Positions 21,295-36,244 of a stretch of DNA of 64,000 nucleotides are shown in pieces. Source of the stretch: Methanobacterium petrolearium. Its GTDB lineage: Archaea > Methanobacteriota > Methanobacteria > Methanobacteriales > Methanobacteriaceae. Every line of letters starts with the position of its first letter. Within the stretch, counting starts at the first letter, position 1. The stretch is from positions 57,924-121,923 of the forward strand of contig NZ_JAGGKL010000008.1 of assembly GCF_017873625.1 (NCBI RefSeq). The letters are read 5' to 3'. Position numbers and translations under genes: made by a program. The notes under the pieces were generated by a model. It saw only the letters and a program-made list of their open reading frames with translations, was not told the origin of the DNA and ran no database searches.

Positions 21295-21606
21295 TTGAGC
21301 AGAGGACACGGTCGTAATCAACAACCACAAGAAGTACGAAGGGTGAGATCCCCTCGAAAAGGAGAAATACCTGGAGTAGTAGAGCAAATTATGGGACATG
21401 GAAAACTTAAAGTTCGATGCGCCGATGGTAAAATAAGGCTTTGCCGTATTCCTGGAAAAATGAAGAAAAGGATTTGGATTCGAGAAGGTGACGTTGTTTT
21501 AATCAAACCATGGGACTTCCAGAGTGATGAAAAAGCAGATGTTATCTGGAGATACACCCGTACTGAATCAAATTATTTGGAACGTCGTGGATTCCTCAAG
21601 CTTTAA
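21295..21606 (+). CDS. Translation initiation factor aIF-1A
   Basis: 103 residues, the usual length. N-terminal basic tail, OB-fold with GVVEQIMGHGKLKVRCADGK near residue 26, CRIPGKMKKRIWIREGDVV, and WDFQSDEKADVIWRYTR. It acts with aIF-1 and aIF-2 at the small subunit during start selection. TTG start directly after GAGGAGGAGAG, one of the strongest ribosome sites in the window. First gene of the aIF-1A, Rio1, KH-protein, topoisomerase VI series, though gaps of 60-280 bases separate them. Confidence 0.95.
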   Translation: MSRGHGRNQQPQEVRRVRSPRKGEIPGVVEQIMGHGKLKVRCADGKIRLCRIPGKMKKRIWIREGDVVLIKPWDFQSDEKADVIWRYTRTESNYLERRGFLKL

Positions 21607-21882
21607 ATACTGTTCATGCAATGAACTTATCTAATTTTTCTACAAAAACATTAGGGTTAACGGTGTTTTTAATCTATTAAATCATGAGCTTAAGAGTTAA
21701 TTAATGACACATTGTCAGCGAATAAGAAATTTAAGGCTTTAAAAGGGCATTTAATTTAAATGTTCTCATTTTCCTTCTTTTGATTCTTAGGAAATAGATT
21801 TATATACATCTTGAACCTAATTTATCATTATAAACATAAATAAAACTGCGAAAAACCTTTTTTTAAGGGAAATTTTGTTGAT

Positions 21883-22662
21883 GTGCCTAACATGGAATCA
21901 CCTGTAACCAAATCAGATGTTAACCTGCAGAAAATGCGGGAAATAAAACGTTTGAAAAGTGTGGAAGATAAAAGAGTGGGTAGTGAGGTTTTTGATAGAA
22001 TCACTCTTCAAACTTTGTATAAACTGGCTAATCAGGGATATATTCACCTTTTAAACGGAGCTATAAGTACTGGTAAAGAAGCTAATGTCTTTAAAGGTGC
22101 TGATGATGAGGGTAACTTGGTTGCAGTCAAGATATACCGGGTGACCACCTCTGACTTTAAGAAAATGCAGTATTACATCCAGGGAGATCCCCGTTTTAAT
22201 GTTCGCAGTAACAGTAAACGCCAGTTAATCAATAATTGGGTTTTAAAGGAATTCAAAAACCTTAACAGAGCATATGATGCTGGGGTAAAAGTACCCAAAC
22301 CCATAATTGCCAAAAACAATATACTGGTCATGGAATTTATTGGAGATGAAGACGGAATCCCTGCACGTCTCATGAGGCAGACTGAAATTTCCAATCCCGA
22401 ATGTGTTGCCAATAAAATATTAGATTATGTTAAAAAACTTTATAATGATGCAAAAATAGTTCACGGGGATTTATCTGGATTTAATATCCTTATGGAAGAT
22501 GATGAACCGGTTATAATCGATTTATCCCAGGGATTGGTGGTTGATCATCCCCTGGCACGGGAGCTTTTAAACAGGGATATTGACAACTTAATTAAAGATT
22601 TTAAAAAAATGGGTATTGAAATATCCAAAGACGAGATTAAAAGAAAGATTATGGATTTATGA
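21883..22662 (+). CDS. rio1: RIO-type serine protein kinase Rio1
   Basis: 259 residues. RIO signatures: [11 protein letters not shown] (nucleotide loop, near 67), VAVKIYR (catalytic Lys), [13 protein letters not shown] (hinge), [11 protein letters not shown] near 195 (catalytic Asp and Asn) and IIDLSQG (metal Asp). Rio1 kinases work in late small-subunit maturation. GTG at 21883 or ATG at 21892 could start it. It precedes the KH-domain protein by 60 bases; the Rio1-Pno1 pair is a common archaeal arrangement. Confidence 0.93.
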   Translation: MPNMESPVTKSDVNLQKMREIKRLKSVEDKRVGSEVFDRITLQTLYKLANQGYIHLLNGAISTGKEANVFKGADDEGNLVAVKIYRVTTSDFKKMQYYIQGDPRFNVRSNSKRQLINNWVLKEFKNLNRAYDAGVKVPKPIIAKNNILVMEFIGDEDGIPARLMRQTEISNPECVANKILDYVKKLYNDAKIVHGDLSGFNILMEDDEPVIIDLSQGLVVDHPLARELLNRDIDNLIKDFKKMGIEISKDEIKRKIMDL

Positions 22663-22722
22663 GGATAGAAAAGTATATCTTAAAGGATAATGTAATATCT
22701 TTCTAGGAGTAGAGGTGAAATT

Positions 22723-23286
22723 TTGCCTACAACTGAGTATCTAAAGATCCCCAGAGAAAGAGTGGGAGTACTTATTGGACCACACGGAAAAACCAAACAA
22801 ACCCTTGAAAACACCACCCAAACCACCATTGAAGTTGACAGCGAAGCAGGAAGTGTATCCATATCACCCCATGAGGATGCTGAGGATCCTTTATCTGTTT
22901 GGAAAGCACGCTACATGGTTAAAGCCATAGGTAGGGGTTTCAACCCAGAGATAGCACTTAAACTAATTGACGATGAGGTAATGTTAGAGATTATCAATCT
23001 ACCTGATTATGTTGGTAAGTCAAAAAAGGCCATTTTACGACAAAAAGGGCGTATTATTGGCAAAGATGGTAAAACTCGAGATATAATCACAGAGATGACA
23101 GGAACCTATGTTTCAGTTTATGGGAAAACTGTTTCACTCATTGGGGACATGGAACACTTACAAATTGCTAAAGAAGCCGTGGAAATGATCCTGAATGGAG
23201 CCCGGCACAAAACTGTTTATGCATTTCTGGAACATAAAAAACAGGAAATGAAGTTAAGAGAAATTAAAATGGGCCCTCCCCTATGA
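22723..23286 (+). CDS. KH-domain RNA-binding protein (archaeal Pno1/Dim2 homologue)
   Basis: 187 residues with two KH domains: the first with [16 protein letters not shown] near residue 14, the second with [19 protein letters not shown] near 110, both with the GxxG loop. This matches the archaeal Dim2/Pno1 homologue that assists maturation of 16S rRNA and binds aIF2alpha in some species. TTG start after GAGGTGAAATT. Its place right after Rio1 supports a ribosome-biogenesis role. Confidence 0.9.
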   Translation: MPTTEYLKIPRERVGVLIGPHGKTKQTLENTTQTTIEVDSEAGSVSISPHEDAEDPLSVWKARYMVKAIGRGFNPEIALKLIDDEVMLEIINLPDYVGKSKKAILRQKGRIIGKDGKTRDIITEMTGTYVSVYGKTVSLIGDMEHLQIAKEAVEMILNGARHKTVYAFLEHKKQEMKLREIKMGPPL

Positions 23287-23381
23287 TCAATAAACAAATT
23301 AAATGAACGAATAGATCTGAATTCATATTACTCAAATAAATTAAATTTAAATTAATTAAATCATTTTAAAGGAGGCATAGT

Positions 23382-25995
<2,614 letters not shown>

Positions 25996-26007
25996 CTACA
26001 AAACAAC

Positions 26008-26045
26008 CAGCCTTTAATTAAAAAGGCTGATGTTGAATTTTTTTT
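26008..26045 (+). terminator. Hairpin plus T-run after top6A
   Basis: cagccttt and aaaggctg form a stem around an AATT-centred loop, with further pairing of flanking caac/gttg, then eight T at 26038-26045. It lies 13 bases after the top6A stop codon and would end the topoisomerase transcript. Confidence 0.7.
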
Positions 26046-26242
26046 CCTTTTACCAAAATATTTTTTTTAAGTTTTTAAGTCGATTTATATAACATCTAAC
26101 CTTGATAATTGGACTATTTTACATTTAATTGATAAAAAAACTTCTATGATTCCTGTTTCTCTTCAAAATTAAATCATAAAATTTATAATATTCTAAACAA
26201 GATAACTAATTATTAATTCAATACTATAACGGGGATTTTACT

Positions 26243-27256
<1,014 letters not shown>

Positions 27257-27431
27257 ATAATTATTTCTATATTCTTTTCCTATTTTTTTAATACAACCTC
27301 TGAAACCTCAATTATTTTTCATTCTTAACATTTAGTTCTTAACAGATTTTCCAGACATATCCACCAACATATAAAGTAAAAAAAATAGAAAATCACTAAA
27401 AAAATTGTTATAATCACCAATAGGTAGATGA

Positions 27432-28091
27432 ATGAAATACGACCTCCACACCCATACAAAATACTCTCCAGATGGGTTCATAGAACCCAAAAAAATCGTC
27501 AAAACCGCCATGAGAAGAGGTCTTTCTGGAATTGCAATAACAGACCATGACACGATTAAAGGATCAGGGAAAGTTAAAAAGTATGAAACTGATGAATTTC
27601 AGGTCATATGCGGGTCTGAAATAAGCACAGAAAGAGGAGAAGTTATCGGCCTGTTTTTATCCGATGAAATTAAATCTCACACATTTTTAGAGGTAGTTGA
27701 CCAGATCAAAGAACAGGATGGAATTGTAGTTCTCCCACATCCTTTTGATAATATAAGAAAAAACGGAGTCAACCTCTCGAAAAAAGAAGTTAAATTAGTT
27801 GATTGCATAGAAATCTACAATTCACGTTGTTTGCGCCAAAAATACAATGATGATGCATGGAAATTTGCCAAAAATAATGATTTGATGTATGTTGCTGGAA
27901 GTGACGCTCATTTTGCCAGAGAAGTTGGAAATGCAGGGATTATAATTGGAGAAGGCAGTGTTAGAAAATCAATTTTAAAGGGTAACTTGGATTTTTTCGG
28001 AAAAAAATCATCCCTAACCAACTTGATAATGACAAAAATGCTAAAAACTTGGCGAGATTTCTCTGAAGACCATTCAAAATTAGATGAGTAA
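27432..28091 (+). CDS. PHP-domain phosphoesterase
   Basis: 219 residues. Metal-binding motifs of the PHP fold: DLHTHTKYSPDG at residue 4, ITDHDT near 37, the glutamate in GSEIS near 62, VLPHPFD near 98 and AGSDAHFAREVG near 157. Relatives hydrolyse 3',5'-nucleotide bisphosphates or histidinol phosphate; the protein is too short for histidinol phosphatase. The C-terminal 40 residues are basic and poorly conserved. Confidence 0.85.
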   Translation: MKYDLHTHTKYSPDGFIEPKKIVKTAMRRGLSGIAITDHDTIKGSGKVKKYETDEFQVICGSEISTERGEVIGLFLSDEIKSHTFLEVVDQIKEQDGIVVLPHPFDNIRKNGVNLSKKEVKLVDCIEIYNSRCLRQKYNDDAWKFAKNNDLMYVAGSDAHFAREVGNAGIIIGEGSVRKSILKGNLDFFGKKSSLTNLIMTKMLKTWRDFSEDHSKLDE

Positions 28092-28266
28092 ATTATTATA
28101 ACTTTTTCCATAATAATTCAAAATTATCATTAACCATAGAATAGTAAAATAATATAGAACGAAAAGAAAATTAATTTAAAAAACCTATGTTAACTTGATG
28201 GCAATTCAAGACATCAATTAAACTATTAACTACTACTATCAACTAGGGCCTTGTTGGTGAATTTAT

Positions 28267-29415
28267 ATGAAATGTCAGGATTACTCCCTAAATCGGCAGA
28301 CAGAAAGGAATAACCTTAATCTTAATCCCCTCCAGCGTGGTGGGGTGCTTCCTCCTGAATCACGTGAAGCGCTATACGAATTTTCAGACGGGTACAGTGT
28401 CTGTGACTACTGCTCAGGTCGCCTGGACGAAATACCCAAACCATCCATAGACAGTTTTTTAGAGGATATGGCCCGTTTTATTAATGTAGATCAGGTTAGA
28501 ACTGTTCACGGGGCAAGGGAGGGTAAATTTGCAGTGATGCATGCCCTTTGCCAGCCTGGAGATACTGTGGTAATGGATGGTAACGCCCATTACACCAGTC
28601 ACCTGGCAGCTGAGCGTAACAACCTTAACATTGTGGAAGTTCCCAGTACTGGAGAACCAGAATACCGAATAGATCCAGTGGCTTATCAGGAAGTCCTTGA
28701 CAACCTCGATGATCAGGGTGAAGATGTGAGTCTGGTGCTTTTAACTCATGTGGATGGTGACTATGGTAACCTAACTGATGCCCGGGCTATTGGGAAAATT
28801 GCACATGATGCAGGAATTCCTTTCCTCCTGAATTGTGCATATTCCATGGGAAGGATGCCCATTGATGCCAAAAACTTGAATACAGACTTCATAGTGGGAA
28901 GTGGACATAAAAGCATGGCAGCATCAGGACCTATAGGTATTCTGGGAGTTAAGGAAGAGTGGGCAGATCTGATATTTAAAAGATCAGGTAGACATCAGGT
29001 GAAGGAACTGGAGATGATGGGATGCACCAGTAGGGGAGCGCCCATTGCAACGTTAATGGCATCTTTACCATATATTATAGACAGAGTGAGTAAATGGGAT
29101 GTTGAATTACAAAAAACACTCTATTTTGTCTCGGAAATGGAAAAAATAGGAGGGGTGAAACAGATTGGTGTGCGACCCACACAACATGATCTAGTACGAT
29201 TTGAAACCCCATTTTTCCACAGTATAGCTGATAAACATCCTCGAAAGGGTTTTTATCTTTATGAAGAGCTTAAAAAGAAGAAAATTGTTGGTATTAAGCG
29301 AGGGCAAACCCAGTGGTTTAAATGCAGTGTTTATGGGTTTAGCCAGGAGCAGGTACATTATATTGCACATTCCTTTGCTGAAATTGCTTCTAACTTCAGG
29401 AAAATGGCTGATTAA
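28267..29415 (+). CDS. pscS: O-phospho-L-seryl-tRNA:Cys-tRNA synthase (SepCysS)
   Basis: 382 residues. N-terminal [26 protein letters not shown] (catalytic cysteines near residue 55), [15 protein letters not shown] near 80 and the PLP lysine in [12 protein letters not shown] near 214. It converts phosphoseryl-tRNA(Cys) to cysteinyl-tRNA(Cys), the cysteine route of methanogens. The ATG follows GGTGAATTT. SepRS is not in the window. Confidence 0.95.
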   Translation: MKCQDYSLNRQTERNNLNLNPLQRGGVLPPESREALYEFSDGYSVCDYCSGRLDEIPKPSIDSFLEDMARFINVDQVRTVHGAREGKFAVMHALCQPGDTVVMDGNAHYTSHLAAERNNLNIVEVPSTGEPEYRIDPVAYQEVLDNLDDQGEDVSLVLLTHVDGDYGNLTDARAIGKIAHDAGIPFLLNCAYSMGRMPIDAKNLNTDFIVGSGHKSMAASGPIGILGVKEEWADLIFKRSGRHQVKELEMMGCTSRGAPIATLMASLPYIIDRVSKWDVELQKTLYFVSEMEKIGGVKQIGVRPTQHDLVRFETPFFHSIADKHPRKGFYLYEELKKKKIVGIKRGQTQWFKCSVYGFSQEQVHYIAHSFAEIASNFRKMAD

Positions 29416-29454
29416 CCAAAATTGATCTAGTACAAAATAAGGTAGTTGGATCCG

Positions 29455-29591
29455 ATGGGATACCTAAGATGTCAAAAATGTGGGAAAGGTACTACAAACT
29501 CCATGAGGGGGAATCTCTGAATGATTTTGCACAATGCTCATGTGGAGGTAGTTTAATCTACACTGAGATTATTGATGAATCAGCAGCGTAG
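29455..29591 (+). pseudogene. Zinc-ribbon protein gene with a frameshift
   Basis: The frame from ATG 29455 reads MGYLRCQKCGKGTT then stops after 21 codons. The next frame continues with RYYKLHEGESLNDFAQCSCG then GSLIYTE and a TAG at 29589-29591. Together they make a CxxC...CxC zinc ribbon of a type common at the N-terminus of Methanobacteriales proteins. One missing base near 29484-29488 (after CGK) accounts for the break. It is either decay or a sequencing error; the piece is short even if repaired. Confidence 0.6.
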
Positions 29592-29701
29592 GCAATGCCA
29601 GTAAAAAAACACATTCTTTTCCAGAATAATTTGAAGGAGATTCCTGATGGCAATACCATATTCCAGAACGTGAGAATTCCTAAAAACAGGTGTTTGATTG
29701 G

Positions 29702-30331
29702 TTAGTCTGTTCCCGATTCGTTTTGAGTTTTATCTACCCGGTTGTTATCGGGGTAGTTCGTATACACCAGGATGTAATATTTATCTTCAGTTGGAGTGAA
29801 GGTTAGTGAATCACCTATAGTAAATGTACCATTGGAATGGGGGAATGTTCCGAATTGTAACACCGCACCATGATTTGCTGAAGGTCTAGTTTTAATCTCA
29901 AAATAACCATCACCTATGACACGGTTTTTTGGGTTAGTAATTTCTGCCGTGAAATTTAAGCCAATAATATTCAAAATAAAGTGATCTACCAAATATTTGT
30001 TCTGTGAACTATTGTCTGGCTTAGAATTTCCAGTATTATTATTGTTTTGTGATTTATCAGAACTTGACTGGGAAATCCCAGAACCATAACCCATTATTAG
30101 GTTTTCAGAACCAGAATTGGACTGTGAACTCCTAGAATCGTTATTTTCTTGAGGTTCATTCAAATCAGGGTTTAGTTGCAAATTCCCAGGACCGAAACCG
30201 GTTTGTTGGTCTTGAATATTCTCACTAAGCGGATACAAAGCAGCCAAGCTCACCCCGATTCCAACCCAAATGATCAAGACAGTTATGGTCAGTTTACCCA
30301 AAATCTCACCAGTACATATTTTCATTAACAA
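29702..30331 (-). CDS. Membrane-anchored extracellular protein with Ser/Asn-rich linker
   Basis: 209 residues. Basic start, then one membrane segment LTITVLIIWVGIGVSLAAL near residues 13-33, which serves as signal anchor. Residues 35-110 are low complexity (Q, N, S, G). Residues 115-200 form a compact domain: HFILNIIGLNFTAEIT, GDGYFEIKTRPSA, TFTIGDSLTFTPTEDKYYILVY. Potential N-glycosylation sites are frequent. I do not recognise the domain. Confidence 0.7.
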   Translation of the reverse strand: MLMKICTGEILGKLTITVLIIWVGIGVSLAALYPLSENIQDQQTGFGPGNLQLNPDLNEPQENNDSRSSQSNSGSENLIMGYGSGISQSSSDKSQNNNNTGNSKPDNSSQNKYLVDHFILNIIGLNFTAEITNPKNRVIGDGYFEIKTRPSANHGAVLQFGTFPHSNGTFTIGDSLTFTPTEDKYYILVYTNYPDNNRVDKTQNESGTD

Positions 30332-30582
30332 TATAATTTGAAACCTACAACATACTCAATATTATCAAAAATTTCCATATATCAAATGTTATATTATACT
30401 GTATAAGATATTAAAAAGTTACTATTCACCGAACACAAATTGGAACATATTCTATTGATATGTTCACGGAATTATCACCAAATTTCACAGAATTAATATC
30501 AAAAAATGAAAATAATTCACATAAGTCTATTTGAATCAACAACTGTGAAATCTTGAAATCAAAGCCTTAGATCAATGATGAT

Positions 30583-31359
30583 TTAATCCATTTTCAAACT
30601 AATCACATAATTGTATCCATTTGGAGTGTTATTCTTTGCATTTTCGTCAAAAACAATTTCTACAGTCTTACCAAAATGTTCTGCCCCTACTTTTAAATGG
30701 TAAAGTGCGATGCCCATATCAATGGGAATGTATTTTTTCATTATTATCGCTCTTATGATGTTGGGCTTAAAAGAATGAACATTGATCACATGATTATTTC
30801 TAGTAAAAAACCAGGGTTGGCTGTTGATTGCAGAGGGTGCCAGACGGGCTGCTTCCAGAATTTCATCAACGCCACTGTCACTAATTTTACAAATCTTTTG
30901 GAGAGGTTTTCGCTTGAATTCCAGAATATTGTTACGGTGTAAGGTTTCTTTAGGATTTCCAAAGGCCATTAAAATTATAAATTCAAGATCTGAACTTTCC
31001 AAGACTTTTTTACGTGGTTTTGGTATTCCCTGCCAACAGCTACCTAAACCATTAGCTGAAAAGAAAAGGTCCATCTGCTGTAGAATAAAACCAATGTTAG
31101 TTTTATATCCTTCTTCAGTATGTTTTTCTTTGGCCTCTGAAAAAGCTGCTATGTAATGAGGGGCTTTCTTCATCATGCGGGAATTAACATCACTTTGCGA
31201 TATAATTTTGAAATCTACTTCAATATCATTGTACAATGGTTTCAAAGAAGTGATTTGGTCTTTAATATTCCCTAATATATCTTCATCAAGGGGAGTTGGA
31301 TCGTACGTTCTAATGGATTTTCGCCTGAATATAATTGGGTAAAAATCAGCATCTTTCAT
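30583..31359 (-). CDS. Nitroreductase-family flavoprotein (double-module type)
   Basis: 258 residues. The N-terminal FRRKSIRTYDPTPLDEDIL is the usual nitroreductase opening; FSANGLGSCWQGIPKP resembles the mid-domain FMN region, and ARLAPSAINSQPWFFT near residue 173 repeats a second nitroreductase-like FMN motif. This arrangement fits the TM1586 nitroreductase group with two related halves. Substrate unknown. The ATP-cone gene lies immediately upstream on the same strand (about 30 bases). Confidence 0.8.
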   Translation of the reverse strand: MKDADFYPIIFRRKSIRTYDPTPLDEDILGNIKDQITSLKPLYNDIEVDFKIISQSDVNSRMMKKAPHYIAAFSEAKEKHTEEGYKTNIGFILQQMDLFFSANGLGSCWQGIPKPRKKVLESSDLEFIILMAFGNPKETLHRNNILEFKRKPLQKICKISDSGVDEILEAARLAPSAINSQPWFFTRNNHVINVHSFKPNIIRAIIMKKYIPIDMGIALYHLKVGAEHFGKTVEIVFDENAKNNTPNGYNYVISLKMD

Positions 31360-31392
31360 ATTTTTTCCCCTTTAAAAAAAAATGTTGAAAAA

Positions 31393-31671
31393 TTATCTGG
31401 ATTTATATTTAGTGTCGAATCTTCTCCATGATTTAGCGATATACGGTTCACATTTGTCCAATTCTGTTAAAAGGCACATTTTGATGGTTTCACTTTTAAT
31501 TTCTTTTTCTTCATCTAACTTTTTATTGATGTTGAATAACACTTGGTTGATGATGTCTTTTTTTTCTTCAACAGTGTATCCTGCATCAATGGTTGCCTTC
31601 TGTAGGGCACCTTTAATTTTATTAGAATTAAAAGGCTCTATTTTACCTTTCTTTTTTACAACATTCGTCAT
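31393..31671 (-). CDS. Stand-alone ATP-cone domain protein
   Basis: 92 residues that consist of one ATP-cone: VVKKKGKIEPFNSNKIKGAL near residue 4 then KATIDAGYT, KKLDEEKEIKSETI and CEPYIAKSWRRFD. ATP-cones usually sit at the N-terminus of ribonucleotide reductases or in NrdR and bind ATP/dATP. As a separate protein it could act on reductase or on transcription in trans. The start is ATG 31671 after GGGGTGATTATC; an upstream GTG is part of that ribosome site. Precedes the nitroreductase gene. Confidence 0.8.
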   Translation of the reverse strand: MTNVVKKKGKIEPFNSNKIKGALQKATIDAGYTVEEKKDIINQVLFNINKKLDEEKEIKSETIKMCLLTELDKCEPYIAKSWRRFDTKYKSR

Positions 31672-31875
31672 GATAATCACCCCATAAAAATCTTGTTTTT
31701 AATTTATTTATTTCCAAAGGTTATTCTAAAACTGTTAATCAACGGTTTTGAACAATTTTTTAGTGATTTGGAGGTGTTGTGTTACAGAAACTTTGGAAAA
31801 AATATTGTATTGATACTTACTTTATTAAATAAATTAAATGAAAAATAAACGTGTTACCTAAAAAATGAAGAAAGG

Positions 31876-32706
31876 TTAGTATTGCATACCCTCTTCGTAC
31901 GGCTGAACAATTACAAATCCATTGCCCTGGAACTGTAATTGGAATTCTTCACCACTAGTTTTTCCTAATAAAGTTTTAAATCCAATATCCGTCTTAACAG
32001 ATGGGTTTAAACCACCGGACCAGGCTACGGTTGCCTGAGGATCGGTGAATACTGGTTCATCTGGAGTCACCACCAAGGTTATTGGTGTGAAATAAGTGGT
32101 TATGGCCACCATCCCGGTTCCTTCTAATTTTACATTGAATAGTCCCGCTCCACTGGAAAGTCCCACACCGGTACTCATCATGGTTATGTCCCAGTCAATC
32201 TGATCTTCAAAGGCCAGTAAATCATTTCCCTTCACATATATTCTTTCATTTTGAAGGTTCAAGATCACCACTTTTTTACCGTAATCTGCCAGGTAAACTT
32301 TCCCGTTACCTTCCATTTTCATGAGAGTGGATGATTCTCCGGTTACTGCTTTTTTAACAAATTTATCCAAGCCGTGTTCGAAGGTTCCCTCTTTTTTGAA
32401 TTTTAAATCACCACTATAAGCAACCATTGCTCCTTTTTTTGACCAAACTCTGCCATTTACATTGATATTTAATAAGTAATCATTTTCAAGTTCAAACATT
32501 TCCCCAGTACCAGTTTTCTCCTGGGTTTTGGTGACAAACTCTTCAATACTGTATTTTTTGGTAGCTCCCCCAGCAGGAGTGACTGAAGGCTGGGTTTCAG
32601 GGGTTTGAGTAATTTCAGGCTTTTTTTCAACACTTTCTATGGTCGCACCGCAATTTGGGCAAAATTTTCCACTTTCAACTTCGGTTCCGCAGCTCGGACA
32701 AAACAT
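31876..32706 (-). CDS. Zinc-ribbon plus AIM24-domain protein
   Basis: 276 residues. N-terminal zinc ribbon [10 protein letters not shown]...FCPNCGA, Pro/Thr-rich linker to about residue 45, then a beta-rich AIM24 (TIGR00266) domain with [51 protein letters not shown] and a Gly-rich C-terminus. Function of archaeal AIM24 proteins is unknown. GAGGTGTTG lies 12 bases before the chosen ATG; an earlier in-frame GTG is within that site. Confidence 0.85.
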   Translation of the reverse strand: MFCPSCGTEVESGKFCPNCGATIESVEKKPEITQTPETQPSVTPAGGATKKYSIEEFVTKTQEKTGTGEMFELENDYLLNINVNGRVWSKKGAMVAYSGDLKFKKEGTFEHGLDKFVKKAVTGESSTLMKMEGNGKVYLADYGKKVVILNLQNERIYVKGNDLLAFEDQIDWDITMMSTGVGLSSGAGLFNVKLEGTGMVAITTYFTPITLVVTPDEPVFTDPQATVAWSGGLNPSVKTDIGFKTLLGKTSGEEFQLQFQGNGFVIVQPYEEGMQY

Positions 32707-32889
32707 ATTAAACAACACCTCAAGATGTAATTTAGTCTATAATAAAATTATTTTTTTAATGCTTAATATTTATAAGGGTTAAGGTAAGTTATTGATTTTA
32801 CAAAATTATAGAATAAAGTATACACCTTAATTATACTCATCACCACATACCAGATTACCCCAAAGAAAAAAAATCTGCCTATTTCTTGT

Positions 32890-33597
32890 TTATTCCTTGT
32901 TTAACAGCGATTTAACATTGTTAAGGATATCTTCCAATGCAGTTTCAAGCAACACCCTTCCCAATTTGATGTCAACACAGATTCCTTCTTCTTTGACCTT
33001 ACAGGCCCCTGTATTTATACCTTTATTGGCCTTTCGTGCTTCCTGAAGACCAACCATTCCCACTTCAGGGTAATTATCAAATTCACAGTGTTCATCAAGA
33101 CGTGATTCATCAACGATTCCCATAACTGCCCCCATTGAAAGTTCTCCTGTACCTGCATGGGGACCTTCAATTTCCACAATTTTATTGTTAAAAACAACCT
33201 TTAACCCCACTTTTTTTTCTATATCCCTGATATAATCTTTAATGGGCACATTTCCACCATGACCATTTACCAAAACCACGGCTTCCAGATTTAGATTGTT
33301 TTTAGCCTTTTTCAAAGTTGGAATAAGTTCTTTTTCAACTAAAACATCAGGAGAAAGATGAATTCCATGTTTAACGTAATCATACTCTGTTGCAGCATAT
33401 AATATACCAATATACTTAGCCCCAGTCTGGAATGAAGTTTCCAAAGCCAGATATGATGCTATCTTTGAATCAGTGTCAATAGGGAGTGCTGCACCATGAT
33501 TCTCCAAATGGGAGCCAATTGCCAGGATTCCAATTTTGTGTACATCTGGTGAAAGTACGTTACCAGAAGAATAGCGAAGTTTTATCATCTCAATCAT
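32890..33597 (-). CDS. arfB: Formylamide hydrolase of riboflavin/F420 synthesis (creatininase family)
   Basis: 235 residues. [34 protein letters not shown] near residue 30 (metal ligands), YDYVKHGIH and [11 protein letters not shown] near 110 follow the creatininase fold, with the SGNVLS N-terminus typical of ArfB (recalled from MJ0116). ArfB removes formate from the product of ArfA on the archaeal path to riboflavin and the F420 deazaflavin. The gene starts 21 bases after the end of the membrane protein gene at 33618, so cotranscription is likely. Confidence 0.85.
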   Translation of the reverse strand: MIEMIKLRYSSGNVLSPDVHKIGILAIGSHLENHGAALPIDTDSKIASYLALETSFQTGAKYIGILYAATEYDYVKHGIHLSPDVLVEKELIPTLKKAKNNLNLEAVVLVNGHGGNVPIKDYIRDIEKKVGLKVVFNNKIVEIEGPHAGTGELSMGAVMGIVDESRLDEHCEFDNYPEVGMVGLQEARKANKGINTGACKVKEEGICVDIKLGRVLLETALEDILNNVKSLLNKE

Positions 33598-33617
33598 TAA
33601 AGTTGACTTTAGTTGTT

Positions 33618-34103
33618 TTAAGTTTCTGCCACATTCAGAGTCTTGTGATATGCTATCAAAAGCATTATGAAGACTATTGGCATTAATATATCTAAATAAA
33701 GAACTGTTCCGGCGTTTCCTGCCGCCAAGTTACCGGTTTGCTGTATGTTGTATATGTGGCCAATGGCAGCTCCCCACATGAACACTGCATTAGCAATGAT
33801 TGTAGGTGCCCAGAAACTACGATATTTAATTGATATGAGGCCTAAAATACCATAAGATATGTTGGCAAATCCCACTTCCCGTAAAAATGGGGTGTTAGGC
33901 CATCCTACTGATTGGGCAATCATTTCTGGGGAGAAAACCTGGGCCAAGCCACTGAATATGGATCCAACTCCAACTCCGAAACCTAGAAACCACAACAACA
34001 ATAATTCTATGAATCTATTTTTCGTGTGTGCCTTTTTACTTACAAAAAAATGCAGTAAAGCCCCGATTATAGGAATTGCTACAAATATATACCACATTTC
34101 CAT
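33618..34103 (-). CDS. Five-segment membrane protein (DUF6790-like)
   Basis: About 161 residues. Hydrophobic segments: [67 protein letters not shown] and [32 protein letters not shown] and [19 protein letters not shown] match DUF6790 as I recall it. Function unknown. An ATG at 34103 or 34112 starts it. It precedes arfB with a short gap. Confidence 0.75.
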   Translation of the reverse strand: MEMWYIFVAIPIIGALLHFFVSKKAHTKNRFIELLLLWFLGFGVGVGSIFSGLAQVFSPEMIAQSVGWPNTPFLREVGFANISYGILGLISIKYRSFWAPTIIANAVFMWGAAIGHIYNIQQTGNLAAGNAGTVLYLDILMPIVFIMLLIAYHKTLNVAET

Positions 34104-34223
34104 TATAAACACCTTCAGCCCCTAAACTTAATACCATCATTGGCCTTATTTTCATTAATGAATTCAAATTTCAAATAATGAATCTAATCTCTCCCACAGG
34201 AGGATATCTGCTTTTAGTTGAAA

Positions 34224-34700
34224 TTAAAGATTGAAATTCCAAATTTTATCTCCGATGTAATGTAATGTATTCACTGCCTTGCCTTTGTCAGTTTTAACCA
34301 TTTCTTCTCCAGATATAATGGCTTTTCCCATGGCTAAAGGTTTATGATGTTTTTCATCCACTATTATAACTGTATCTCCTTCTTTGATTTGAGGGTCTGC
34401 TTCAACAATCCCTGGAGACATCACATCTGCACCGCTGGCCATAAATTTCACTGCACCCATATCAACAACCACGACATGACTGTCAACAGGTTTTTTGAGC
34501 ACACCTTTAAGTGTAGGAAACGGATCTCCATCTAGAATCATTAAAATCGGTTCACCATCAATCAGGATCAGATCAGGGAGTTCTGTTTCCAGAATTTCAA
34601 CCTTGGCCTTGGAAGGTATTAAGGAACTGTACGGCCCCAATTTAGTTTTTATCTCTTTCAATTTCTTTTTCTTGAGATAGTATCTCTTTTTTATTTTCAA
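34224..34700 (-). CDS. PUA-domain RNA-binding protein (DUF1947 + PUA)
   Basis: 158 residues. N-terminal basic [19 protein letters not shown] and DUF1947-like part to about residue 75, then a PUA domain: [19 protein letters not shown] near residue 76, [17 protein letters not shown] and [10 protein letters not shown]. It resembles the MCT-1/Tma20-related archaeal RNA-binding protein. Its place next to Lsm and eL37 (divergent) fits a role in translation or RNA handling. Confidence 0.85.
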   Translation of the reverse strand: MKIKKRYYLKKKKLKEIKTKLGPYSSLIPSKAKVEILETELPDLILIDGEPILMILDGDPFPTLKGVLKKPVDSHVVVVDMGAVKFMASGADVMSPGIVEADPQIKEGDTVIIVDEKHHKPLAMGKAIISGEEMVKTDKGKAVNTLHYIGDKIWNFNL

Positions 34701-34721
34701 TTATAACTCACCTAATTCTAA

Positions 34722-35051
<330 letters not shown>

Positions 35052-35097
35052 ACGAAAACACCGGCACATAGGCCGGGAGATTATTTTAGGAGGATAA

Positions 35098-35284
<187 letters not shown>

Positions 35285-36175
35285 ATGGAAACGAGAAATC
35301 CCATCGATGTGCGTATCATTGTGGAAGGGGCATCCGACGTGGAAAACGTCTCCCGGGCTCTGCAGAACATTGCCCTAGGAGCGGAGTACCATATAACCAT
35401 CTCCTCCATCATACCCACCACCAACACTGAAATCGCTCAAAAAGCTGTGAGTGGGGCAGATATTGTTTTAATCGCAACCGATGTGGATGCTCCTGGAAGA
35501 GAACTTGCTGATAAATTCCAGAAAGTCCTTAAAAAAGAAGTAGGGCACATAGAACGGATGAAACTTCCCTTCGGCCATGATGTGGAGTACATTGACCCTG
35601 CACTTATTCGGAAGGAAATTAAAAATGCAATTATCCGTTCTGGGTTGACATCCATAGCAAATTTAGGACGCTTCCAGGAACTTAAAAACCAACTTAAAGA
35701 ATCTCAAAATAAAATTAAGGAATTGAATAAGGAAATTGATGATTTATCTTCTGATAAGGAGAAATTAGCCAGTGAAGCTCAGGAATTGACTTCTTCCAAT
35801 GAACGAATACAGTTGAAACAAAAATCTCTCCAGGAAGAGCTTAAAGTTACCAAACAACGTTATGCAGATGTTAAAAATCAATACGGAATTATTTTGAATA
35901 AAAGTCTGCACGAAACATTCTCTCTTGGAGAACTGTGGAAGGAAAGTTTTAATGAAACCTTAGAAGAAGAAGAACTTGTTAATTTTATCACCAGCGAATT
36001 TAAACCAGATAACATTGTCTTAGGGCAGGGTTTCATTGCTGCCCCATCAAAGAAGGAAGCAGTGGATTGGTTGAAAGTTATTCGCACGGTACTCATTTTT
36101 TACGATTCCAAAATTGAAGATCTTAAAGAAGAAATAGGTGATGAGAAATTCATCCCCAATTTACTTAAAGGGTAA
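35285..36175 (+). CDS. Toprim-domain protein with coiled coil
   Basis: 296 residues. Residues 8-115 form a Toprim-like domain: [12 protein letters not shown] (the catalytic Glu position) and [17 protein letters not shown] (the DxD). Residues 130-205 are a charged coiled coil ([19 protein letters not shown] and following). The C-terminal 90 residues, with [19 protein letters not shown], are helical. Toprim domains cut or join nucleic acid or bind as scaffolds. A known archaeal conserved family, but function unassigned. It starts at the base after the eL37 stop, so it is tightly coupled to translation genes. Confidence 0.8.
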   Translation: METRNPIDVRIIVEGASDVENVSRALQNIALGAEYHITISSIIPTTNTEIAQKAVSGADIVLIATDVDAPGRELADKFQKVLKKEVGHIERMKLPFGHDVEYIDPALIRKEIKNAIIRSGLTSIANLGRFQELKNQLKESQNKIKELNKEIDDLSSDKEKLASEAQELTSSNERIQLKQKSLQEELKVTKQRYADVKNQYGIILNKSLHETFSLGELWKESFNETLEEEELVNFITSEFKPDNIVLGQGFIAAPSKKEAVDWLKVIRTVLIFYDSKIEDLKEEIGDEKFIPNLLKG

Positions 36176-36244
36176 TGTTATGAATTTTTTCCACCTCTTT
36201 TTAGAGGATTACCCCATAATGATAATATTCAGGGAGAATTCCAA

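Noticed and set aside
29589..29705. TAG readthrough (pyrrolysine-like) joining the zinc-ribbon frame to a 36-codon frame at 29595
   Set aside because: The frames are in phase, but pyrrolysine is not known in Methanobacteriales, the downstream frame resembles no family, and the zinc-ribbon is already frameshifted.
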